The notes beneath the pieces are model-generated. The model worked only from the letters and a program-made list of their open reading frames with translations, was not told where the DNA came from and did no database searches. From positions 1-22,105 of the forward strand of contig CAKRTP010000019.1 of the NCBI GenBank assembly GCA_934402155.1: a DNA stretch of 22,105 nt. Reading direction: 5' to 3'. The DNA is from an uncultured Blautia sp. Its GTDB lineage: Bacteria; Bacillota; Clostridia; Lachnospirales; Lachnospiraceae. Positions 15,783-22,105 of this stretch are shown piece after piece. Positions within the stretch are counted from its first letter, which is position 1. The number at the start of each line of letters is the position of its first letter. Made by a program: the position numbers and the translations under genes.

Positions 15783-17063
15783 TTATTTTGTAAAAAATGC
15801 CCTTACTTTATCCAGCGTTTCTTCAATGACTGCATCCGTATGTGCTGCTGAGAGGAACATTGCCTCAAACTGTGACGGCGCAAGGTGGATTCCGTTTTTG
15901 AGCATAAACAGAAAGTAATCTGCAAATGCCTTTGTATCGGATGTTTTTGCAGAAGTGTAATCCCTGACTTCTTCTGCTGTAAAGAAGATACTTCCAAGAG
16001 AAGAGACATGATTTACCTGGTAAGGGCTGCCTGTTTCTCTTAAGATTTCTTCGATACTTCCATATAATTTCCGGCCTTTTTCTTCCAGATCACTATAAAT
16101 CTCCTGATGTTCATAGAGATATTTAAGCTGAGTCAGACCAGCCGCCATGGCGATCGGATTTCCGCTTAAGGTACCAGCCTGATAAACAGGACCTGCCGGA
16201 GAAACCATTTCCATGATCTCTTTTCTTCCGCCATAAGCACCAACAGGCATTCCGGCACCAATGATCTTACCATAGGTAACCATATCCGGTCTCACACCAA
16301 AGTACTCCGCTGCTCCGCCGAATGCAAGACGGAATCCTGTAATTACCTCATCAAAGATCAGAAGTGTTCCATACTGGTCACACAGGGTACGGAGTCCCTC
16401 AAGAAATCCTTTCTTTGGAGGAACCACACCCATATTTGCACCAACAGGCTCCACGATCACAGCTGCGACCTGCTCCGGTGCCTCCTCGAGAAGAGCTCTG
16501 ACACTGTCAAGATCATTGTAGACAGCTGTCATGGTATCCTGTGTACAGCCCTTCGGAACTCCGGCACTGTCCGGAACTCCACTGGTCATCACACCAGATC
16601 CGGCACTTACCAGAAGTGCATCACTATGTCCATGATAACATCCTGCAAATTTAATGATCTTATCTCTTCCGGTAAAACCTCTCGCAGCACGGATTGCACT
16701 CATAACTGCCTCTGTGCCGGAATTAACCATACGCACCATTTCCACATGAGAAATATGCTCACAGATAAATTCTGCCATCTCAACCTCGATCTCTGTCGCA
16801 CATCCGAAGCTCAGGCCGTTTTCGCAGGCTCTGACCACACTCTCACGGACAGCCGGGAAATTATGACCAAGAATCATCGGACCCCAGGAATCTATGTAAT
16901 CGATATATTTGTTTCCATCTACATCATAAATATAACAGCCATCTGCACGCTGGATAAAACGCGGAGCCTCACCAATCGCACCATATGCTCTTACCGGACT
17001 GTTTACACCGCCCGGGATCCTTTTGACTGCTCTCTCAAATAAAGATTCAGATTTTGTCATCAT
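15783..17063 (-). CDS. hemL: Glutamate-1-semialdehyde 2,1-aminomutase
   Basis: This 426-residue PLP enzyme isomerises glutamate-1-semialdehyde to 5-aminolevulinate, the second step of the C5 tetrapyrrole route. The PLP lysine is K266 in TYGKIIGAGMP. NSGTEA at 115-120, the CYHGHSDALL block near 142-151 and FDEVITGFR at 237-245 are the usual class III aminotransferase signatures. The length is normal. Two adjacent ATG codons (17063 and 17060) overlap the hemB stop, so the start is uncertain by one residue. It is the last gene of the tetrapyrrole operon. Confidence 0.97.
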   Translation of the reverse strand: MMTKSESLFERAVKRIPGGVNSPVRAYGAIGEAPRFIQRADGCYIYDVDGNKYIDYIDSWGPMILGHNFPAVRESVVRACENGLSFGCATEIEVEMAEFICEHISHVEMVRMVNSGTEAVMSAIRAARGFTGRDKIIKFAGCYHGHSDALLVSAGSGVMTSGVPDSAGVPKGCTQDTMTAVYNDLDSVRALLEEAPEQVAAVIVEPVGANMGVVPPKKGFLEGLRTLCDQYGTLLIFDEVITGFRLAFGGAAEYFGVRPDMVTYGKIIGAGMPVGAYGGRKEIMEMVSPAGPVYQAGTLSGNPIAMAAGLTQLKYLYEHQEIYSDLEEKGRKLYGSIEEILRETGSPYQVNHVSSLGSIFFTAEEVRDYTSAKTSDTKAFADYFLFMLKNGIHLAPSQFEAMFLSAAHTDAVIEETLDKVRAFFTK

Positions 17064-18043
17064 CCAATTCTCCCTTCATCGATAAAACGCGCCAGTTCTT
17101 TTGCATAATAGGTCAGATAAATGGAAACACCTGCACGGTAGGCACTTGCCGCCATTTCACAGACGATCTTGTCCTCATCGATCCAGCCCATTTTTGCTGC
17201 TGCCTTTACCATCGCATATTCACCGCTGACACTGTACGCCGCAATCGGAACATTGGTTGCCTTGTAAACTTCAGAAACCATATCAAGATAAGACATCGCC
17301 GGCTTGATCATAATAATGTCTGCACCTTCTTCAATATCAGTCAGAGCTTCCTTCATTCCCTCTCTGCGGTTATGATAATCCATCTGATAGCTCTTTCGGT
17401 CTCCAAAAGACGGGGCAGAACCTGCCGCATCACGGAACGGGCCATAAAAAGCGGATGCATATTTTACTGCATAGGACATGATCGGTGCTTCCTTATGTCC
17501 TGCCCTGTCCAGGCATTCACGGATCGCACGCACACGTCCGTCCATCATATCAGACGGTGCCACCATATCAGCACCTGCCTCTACATGAGAGAGTGCTGTT
17601 TTTGCAAGCAGTTCCAGAGTTGCATCATTCTCAACATCATGTCCGCAGAGAACTCCGCAGTGTCCATGAGAAGTATACTCACACATGCACACATCTGTAA
17701 TATAATAGAGATCAGGGAACTGTTTTTTTGCTTCGCGAAGCGCGCGCTGTACGATGCCATTCTCATCATAAGCTCCGCTTCCGACCTCATCCTTGTGATC
17801 CGGAATACCGAACAGCATGATATTGCTGACACCGGCTTTTGTCAGACGCTCCAGTTCGTATGGAAGTCTGTCCACGCTGTAGCGGAACTGTCCCTCCATA
17901 GACGGAATCTCCTCCTCAATATTCTGTCCATCCTTAACAAACAGAGGATAGATCAGAGAGGATTTGTCAATCCTTGTCTCCCTTACCATTTTTCGCAGAG
18001 TTTCACTGCCGCGCAATCTTCTTGGTCTTTGAATCAGATCCAT
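17060..18043 (-). CDS. hemB: Porphobilinogen synthase (delta-aminolevulinic acid dehydratase)
   Basis: A 327-residue enzyme that condenses two 5-aminolevulinate molecules to porphobilinogen. The Schiff-base lysines are K194 (YAVKYASAF) and K247 (IMIKPAMSYLD). The cysteines of the catalytic zinc site are at C119, C121 and C129 (DVCMCEYTSHGHCG), so this is the zinc-dependent type. I chose the ATG at 18043 because AAGGAG lies eight bases upstream. A GTG three codons earlier overlaps that site. It starts five bases after the cobA-hemD stop and its own stop overlaps the hemL start, so the genes are probably translated in series. Confidence 0.97.
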   Translation of the reverse strand: MDLIQRPRRLRGSETLRKMVRETRIDKSSLIYPLFVKDGQNIEEEIPSMEGQFRYSVDRLPYELERLTKAGVSNIMLFGIPDHKDEVGSGAYDENGIVQRALREAKKQFPDLYYITDVCMCEYTSHGHCGVLCGHDVENDATLELLAKTALSHVEAGADMVAPSDMMDGRVRAIRECLDRAGHKEAPIMSYAVKYASAFYGPFRDAAGSAPSFGDRKSYQMDYHNRREGMKEALTDIEEGADIIMIKPAMSYLDMVSEVYKATNVPIAAYSVSGEYAMVKAAAKMGWIDEDKIVCEMAASAYRAGVSIYLTYYAKELARFIDEGRIG

Positions 18044-18048
18044 TATTG

Positions 18049-19563
18049 TCACTCCTTATCTGCATCTGTCTTTATTTTTTCAACAAGTGTCGTCAAATCA
18101 TCGATCGTAGCCTTTGCAGCCATATATGTCTTCATTCCATAGCTGTCTGCCGCTGCTTTTGTCTGCTTGCCGATACATGCTGCTGTCACATGTGAATAAT
18201 CAGAAAGTCCTGTACTTTCTGCAAAGCCTTTTACGGTGGAGGCACTGGTAAACACCACACAGTCAATACCGCCTGTTTTTATTTCTGCTGCTACATCGAT
18301 CAGAGGATTTTTTTCATAAACAGTCTCATAAGTCGGGACATCATCCACCTGTGCTCCGTGCTCCTTAAGAATTCTGACAAGATTTGCATTTCCCTTTGAG
18401 GCACGCGGAATCAGGATGTTTTCACCGCCATCAAGTTTCTGCGCCAGAGCTTCTCCCAGAGAATCTCCATCGTAAACTTCCGGGATCAGATCTGCCAGAA
18501 TTCCTCTCTGTGCCAGCGTGCCGGCAGTTCCCTGTCCGATCGCAGCCACTTTAAGAGAAGAAAGACAACGAATGTCCTTTTTCTCTGCAAACATCTCCTC
18601 AAAGAAAACCTCTGCACCTGTCGGACTTGTAAACACCAGCCACTGATACTGATCTATCTTATCAAGTGCCTGATGCAGTTTACTCTGGTCTTCCAGCGGA
18701 ACTGTCCGGATAGACGGAAGCTCCAGCACCTCCGCACCTTTTTTTCGAAGTTCATCCGACGTGCGGGAACTTCTGCCCTTTGGCCGTGTCACAATAACCT
18801 TCCAGCCTGCAAGCGGAAGTCTTTCATACCAGCCAAATTCCTCCGAAAGCTGACACACCCTGCCAACCACGATGATCGCCGGTGTCTCGATTCCCTGTCG
18901 TTCCACTTCCTCCTTAAGAGTTGCAACCGTTGCAACTACTCTCTTCTGGTCAGAAGTAGTACCTTTCTGAAGTACAGCTGCCGGCATCCCCGGATCCATT
19001 CCTGCACTTAAAAGCCCCTGACAGATATCGTTCAGTGCTGCGATTCCCATCAGAAACACCAAAGTTCCCCGGGTGTTGACAAGTGCCTTAAAGTCAATAT
19101 CATATTCTCTGCCTGCTCTTCTGTGTCCCGTAATGATATGGACAGAAGAACAGAAATCTCTGTGTGTCACCGGAATGCCATTATATGCCGGCACTGCGAT
19201 CGAAGAAGTCACTCCCGGAACCACTTCATAAGGAATCCCATTGGCAGTCAGAAGTTCCAGTTCCTCTCCGCCTCGTCCGAAAAGAAACGGATCTCCGCCC
19301 TTGAGTCTTACAACACGGTATCCTTTCTGAGCTTCCTCCAGAAGTACCTGATTGATCTGTTCCTGTTTCATGGTATGCCTGTCTGCACGCTTTCCCACAT
19401 TGATGAGTCTTGCAGAAGAAGGTACCTTTGCAAGCACGCCCTGTCCCACCAGACTGTCATAGACGACAACTTCTGCCTGAGAGAGAACCTCCATCCCCTT
19501 CAGTGTGAAAAGACCGACATCTCCCGGTCCTGCTCCTACAAGCCATACTTTTCCCTGTTTCAT
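18049..19563 (-). CDS. cobA-hemD: Uroporphyrinogen-III C-methyltransferase / uroporphyrinogen-III synthase fusion
   Basis: A 504-residue bifunctional protein. Residues 1 to about 245 are the SAM-dependent methyltransferase ([12 protein letters not shown] at the start, [16 protein letters not shown] near 85-100, [23 protein letters not shown] near 115-137), which makes precorrin-2. Residues from about 250 are uroporphyrinogen-III synthase ([13 protein letters not shown] at the start, [23 protein letters not shown]), which closes the tetrapyrrole ring. The two activities are consecutive, though the C-terminal domain acts first. The ATG overlaps the hemC stop by four bases (ATGA). This fusion is common in clostridia and links the operon to cobalamin or siroheme rather than to heme directly. 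Confidence 0.96.
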   Translation of the reverse strand: MKQGKVWLVGAGPGDVGLFTLKGMEVLSQAEVVVYDSLVGQGVLAKVPSSARLINVGKRADRHTMKQEQINQVLLEEAQKGYRVVRLKGGDPFLFGRGGEELELLTANGIPYEVVPGVTSSIAVPAYNGIPVTHRDFCSSVHIITGHRRAGREYDIDFKALVNTRGTLVFLMGIAALNDICQGLLSAGMDPGMPAAVLQKGTTSDQKRVVATVATLKEEVERQGIETPAIIVVGRVCQLSEEFGWYERLPLAGWKVIVTRPKGRSSRTSDELRKKGAEVLELPSIRTVPLEDQSKLHQALDKIDQYQWLVFTSPTGAEVFFEEMFAEKKDIRCLSSLKVAAIGQGTAGTLAQRGILADLIPEVYDGDSLGEALAQKLDGGENILIPRASKGNANLVRILKEHGAQVDDVPTYETVYEKNPLIDVAAEIKTGGIDCVVFTSASTVKGFAESTGLSDYSHVTAACIGKQTKAAADSYGMKTYMAAKATIDDLTTLVEKIKTDADKE

Positions 19564-20471
19564 TCTGCCCCACCTTTATCCTGCTTTGTTCTGTCGGATT
19601 CTTTCATTTTTTCTGCAAGTGTGATTCCAAGCTTTTCTGCATCTTCCCTGTTTCCAAGAATACTGTCCCTGAACCAGTTTCCTGTTTCCTCATTATAATA
19701 AAGTCCTCGAAGAAACAGCTTCTCTCCTTCGACTGTTCCGAATGCGGCCACAGGAGAAGAACATCCTCCGTTCAGACGGCGGACAAAAGCTCTCTCCGCA
19801 CACCCTGCACTCCATGCATCTGCATCACAGTAGCCCTCCAGAAATGCATAATCCACATCAGTACGTCCCTGCACTGCCAGAATTCCCTGCCCCGCTGCCG
19901 GGAGCATTTCTTCTTCTGTGAAATACCGGCTGATCCTTTCTTGCAGACCGAGACGCTTAAGTCCTGCCGCTGCAAGGATCAGACCGGAATACTGGCCTTC
20001 ATCCAGCTTGCGAAGCCTTGTCTGAAGGTTTCCTCTCACACTTTTCACTTCCATATCCGGATATAATTCCCGAAGCTGAAGCGTCCTTCTGAGACTGGAA
20101 CAGCCAAGAGGTTTGGATCTGTCCAGTTCTGTCATACCCTTTGGCAGCACCAGTACATCTCTCGGATCCTCTCTTTTTGAAAAAGCCAGAAGCGGGAGTT
20201 CTGCCGGAACTTCCATCGGCATATCCTTCAGACTGTGTACGGAAAGCTCCGTTCTTCCATCAAGAAGAGCATGATCAAGTTCTTTTACAAAAAGACCCTT
20301 GCCGCCGACTTTGTCCAGTGTACGGTCAAGAATCTTATCCCCTGTTGTCTTCATTGTCAGAATTTCTACCTCAAGTTCCGGATCATGGTTTTTTATGTAA
20401 TCCCGGACCATCTCGCTCTGCAGTACCGCGAGCTTGCTTTCTCTGCTTCCGATCGTAATCTTATTCTTCAT
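19560..20471 (-). CDS. hemC: Hydroxymethylbilane synthase (porphobilinogen deaminase)
   Basis: A 303-residue enzyme that polymerises four porphobilinogens into hydroxymethylbilane. The dipyrromethane cofactor cysteine is C237 in LNGGCSSP. The substrate-binding arginines are in SLRRT (about 127-130) and VRGNLQTRL (about 145-153), and the catalytic aspartate is in HSLKDMP near residue 83. I chose the ATG at 20471, preceded by GGAGG, because homology starts at KITIGSRESKLA. The frame extends 12 codons upstream into the preceding gene. It overlaps that gene by 11 bases. Confidence 0.97.
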   Translation of the reverse strand: MKNKITIGSRESKLAVLQSEMVRDYIKNHDPELEVEILTMKTTGDKILDRTLDKVGGKGLFVKELDHALLDGRTELSVHSLKDMPMEVPAELPLLAFSKREDPRDVLVLPKGMTELDRSKPLGCSSLRRTLQLRELYPDMEVKSVRGNLQTRLRKLDEGQYSGLILAAAGLKRLGLQERISRYFTEEEMLPAAGQGILAVQGRTDVDYAFLEGYCDADAWSAGCAERAFVRRLNGGCSSPVAAFGTVEGEKLFLRGLYYNEETGNWFRDSILGNREDAEKLGITLAEKMKESDRTKQDKGGAE

Positions 20472-20934
20472 TATCAGATGCCTCCATTGCCTCCTGAATT
20501 GCCACACGGACTTTCCTTGCTTTTTTGTGGTTCAGTCCGCTTGCTGTAATTCCCACAACAACCTCGTCCTGCATATAAATTCCCGGGAAATAAAAATCAC
20601 ATTTACTCTTGTCATCTGCAACGTTGACATAGATTCCCTCTTCCTTACAGACACGGTAGATCTCATCATTCAGTTTCCAGTCATTTGTCGCAGCGATCAC
20701 CATAAACGCCATAGTGAAATCAGAACGCTTCACCGGCCTGTTGATCAGATTTACAAAACCTGCCTTGCCAAGTTCATGGAGCTCCATCGTTGTCTTTGGA
20801 GCTACTGCTGTAATATTTCTGGTAAACTGAAGAAGCGTCTTGATTCTTCTGGTCGCGATATTACCGCCGCCTACCACTACGATTTTTTTGTCCGACAGAT
20901 CTACAAACATTGGAAAAAAATGCTTATTCTTCAT
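20461..20934 (-). CDS. Short precorrin-2 dehydrogenase (SirC / CysG N-domain type)
   Basis: A 157-residue NAD-dependent dehydrogenase that oxidises precorrin-2 to sirohydrochlorin. The Rossmann motif VVVGGGNIATRRI is at about residues 19-31. AATNDWKLNDEI and the NVADD segment follow at the positions that carry the catalytic aspartate in CysG and Met8. It ends soon after FFPGIYMQ-type sequence (here FYFPGIY) and ITASGLNHKKAR, so it lacks most of the C-terminal dimerisation and chelatase part found in Met8 and in SirC of about 200 residues. It likely only dehydrogenates, and metal insertion needs another enzyme outside this window. The ATG at 20934 follows GGAGA and overlaps hemA by 11 bases. 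Confidence 0.9.
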   Translation of the reverse strand: MKNKHFFPMFVDLSDKKIVVVGGGNIATRRIKTLLQFTRNITAVAPKTTMELHELGKAGFVNLINRPVKRSDFTMAFMVIAATNDWKLNDEIYRVCKEEGIYVNVADDKSKCDFYFPGIYMQDEVVVGITASGLNHKKARKVRVAIQEAMEASDNEE

Positions 20935-22105
20935 ATAATTTCTCCAATCCAGCCACGCACTCCAGGAAAATATCCTGCTCCAGACTATCCCGAAGTCCGA
21001 AAATAAGTTTATTGACCACCTTACCTGCCGCCGTATCTACTGCATTCAGAAGATTTACACGGTCAGATTCCTCCATCGGTGTATTCTTGAGGATCTTGTG
21101 GATACGAAGATTCAGATCCTGTACAGCTTCCTCTCTGATCTCCTGGATCCTCGGGATCACATCTCTGCCATCCAGCCACTGAAAAAATTCGTCCATCTGT
21201 TCTCTGACGATCTCACCGGCTTTTGTGATGCTTTCCATGGATTCCGGAGAAATCCTTCCTGTACGGAAACTGTCCATATCATACAGTGTGATTCCCTCTT
21301 CCTTTGCAAGTGCCGGTTCAATATCTCGCGGCACAGCAAGATCCAGAAGGATCAGAGGTCTGTCAAGTTTAACATCATTAAACAGTTCTTTTCTCAGCGT
21401 ATAGTTCGGACTGGCTGTTGCACTGACTACCACATCACATTTCGGCAGAAATCCCATACGTTCTCCATAATGGATCCGGCTGCACCCGATCGGAATGCTC
21501 ACCATACCACTTCTGTACTGACGAACCGTCACTGTAACATTTGCTCCGGCATCCCGAAGTGTCTGTGCCGCAACCTTGCCCATTTCTCCGTTTCCGATGA
21601 CCATGCAGGTTTTTCCATGCATATCATATCCCTGTTCTCTCAGAGTACTGACCGCCTGATGGATCACAGATGGATTTCCATGTGCCATCGGTGCCTCTGT
21701 CTTGATCCTCTTCCCTGCTGTTACTGCCATACGGAAAAGAACTTCCAAAACACCATCTGTCGTAAAGTGCTCTCTCGCCAGATTGAGGGCATCCTTGATC
21801 TGCGTAAGGATCTGGTCTTCGCCAAGGATCTGAGATTTCAGGCCACCTGCCAGATAAAAAAGATGCTCGACTGCTTCTTTATCCTGTCTTGAGATAAAAT
21901 ATTCTTCGTAAGAAGGATCCTGTATATTCTTGAGTTCGCAAAGACACTGGTACAGTGAAAACTCCTGTTCATCCTCATGACTCGCCCAGATTTCCAGACG
22001 GTTACAGGTAGATAAAATAATGCAGCCATGAATGCCTGCTCTCTCTTTCAGTTGTTCCATTGCCTCTCCGGCATTTTTCTTTGTAAATGCAAACAGGGCA
22101 CGGAC
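20924..22105 (-). CDS. hemA: Glutamyl-tRNA reductase, N-terminus cut by window edge
   Basis: The visible 393 residues belong to the NADPH-dependent reductase that turns glutamyl-tRNA(Glu) into glutamate-1-semialdehyde, the first committed step of the C5 route. The frame stays open to the right edge and reads VRALFAFTKKNAGEAM before the first visible methionine at 22060. That ATG is therefore internal, and only about 16 residues should be missing. The catalytic cysteine is in LSTCNRLEIW (visible residue 34). FYLAGGLKSQILGEDQIL follows, then the NADPH-binding VIGNGEMGKVAAQTL. The C-terminal helical dimerisation part ends at 20924. It opens the visible part of the tetrapyrrole operon; its promoter and any cobalamin riboswitch lie outside. 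Confidence 0.96.
   Translation of the reverse strand, partial: VRALFAFTKKNAGEAMEQLKERAGIHGCIILSTCNRLEIWASHEDEQEFSLYQCLCELKNIQDPSYEEYFISRQDKEAVEHLFYLAGGLKSQILGEDQILTQIKDALNLAREHFTTDGVLEVLFRMAVTAGKRIKTEAPMAHGNPSVIHQAVSTLREQGYDMHGKTCMVIGNGEMGKVAAQTLRDAGANVTVTVRQYRSGMVSIPIGCSRIHYGERMGFLPKCDVVVSATASPNYTLRKELFNDVKLDRPLILLDLAVPRDIEPALAKEEGITLYDMDSFRTGRISPESMESITKAGEIVREQMDEFFQWLDGRDVIPRIQEIREEAVQDLNLRIHKILKNTPMEESDRVNLLNAVDTAAGKVVNKLIFGLRDSLEQDIFLECVAGLEKLYEE

Noticed and set aside
17054..18142. 362-residue open frame on the plus strand
   Set aside because: It lies antisense to hemB, whose motifs are complete. It has no ribosome binding site and a cysteine/histidine-rich random composition typical of antisense frames.
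21098..21892. 264-residue plus-strand open frame
   Set aside because: It is antisense to hemA, with no recognisable domain and no start signal.
22058..22060. ATG at 22060 as the hemA start
   Set aside because: The frame is open upstream and encodes residues that align with the conserved N-terminal part of glutamyl-tRNA reductase, so the start lies beyond the window.

Overview
The window looks like chromosomal core sequence from a Gram-positive anaerobic Firmicute, most likely a Lachnospiraceae-type Clostridium. This is an inference. It rests on Gram-positive style AGGAGG ribosome binding sites, a tryptophan T-box leader, a DNA polymerase I with a dead proofreading domain, the Lachnospiraceae-type LysA variant, and a compact clostridial hemA-to-hemL cluster. 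No phage, transposase, CRISPR array or defence system was seen. Every gene except aroC reads on the minus strand.

Regions along the window: (1) 1-1118 holds the 5' part of a secreted ABC-transporter substrate-binding protein behind a complete T-box leader. Its specifier reads UGG, so it is probably the tryptophan transporter protein TrpX. (2) 1174-7457 holds a minus-strand gene run reading zinc-finger membrane protein, polA (TTG start), coaE (abutting), walJ-type metallo-hydrolase (ATGA overlap), small ACT-domain protein and DUF711/PFL-like protein. A good promoter for the run is embedded in the ftsH terminator. (3) 7441-9800 holds ftsH with its terminator, and a tRNA-Leu(CAA) with its own terminator and a likely promoter. 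(4) 9801-13142 holds lysA, a rhomboid-like protein and a corA-family channel, transcribed corA to rhomboid to lysA from a perfect TTGACA-N17-TATAAT promoter. (5) 13201-14477 holds aroC, alone on the plus strand, ending in a bidirectional terminator shared with the convergent lactonase gene. (6) 14492-15737 holds a beta-propeller lactonase-family gene with its own promoter. (7) 15783-22105 holds the tetrapyrrole operon hemA (cut by the right edge), short precorrin-2 dehydrogenase, hemC, cobA-hemD fusion, hemB and hemL, with overlaps or gaps of only a few bases.

The tetrapyrrole genes cover glutamyl-tRNA to uroporphyrinogen III and on to precorrin-2 and sirohydrochlorin. That is the trunk toward cobalamin or siroheme; no late heme genes are present here. 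The polA group is housekeeping DNA repair and CoA synthesis, with a poorly understood ACT/DUF711 pair at its end.

The least ordinary items are a rhomboid-fold protein that appears to have lost its catalytic serine and histidine and gained a C-terminal zinc-ribbon-like tail; a family of short GTTACTG/CAGTAAC palindromes scattered between genes; a zinc-finger anti-sigma-like protein just upstream of polA; and the UGG T-box. I found no convincing wholly new multi-gene system.
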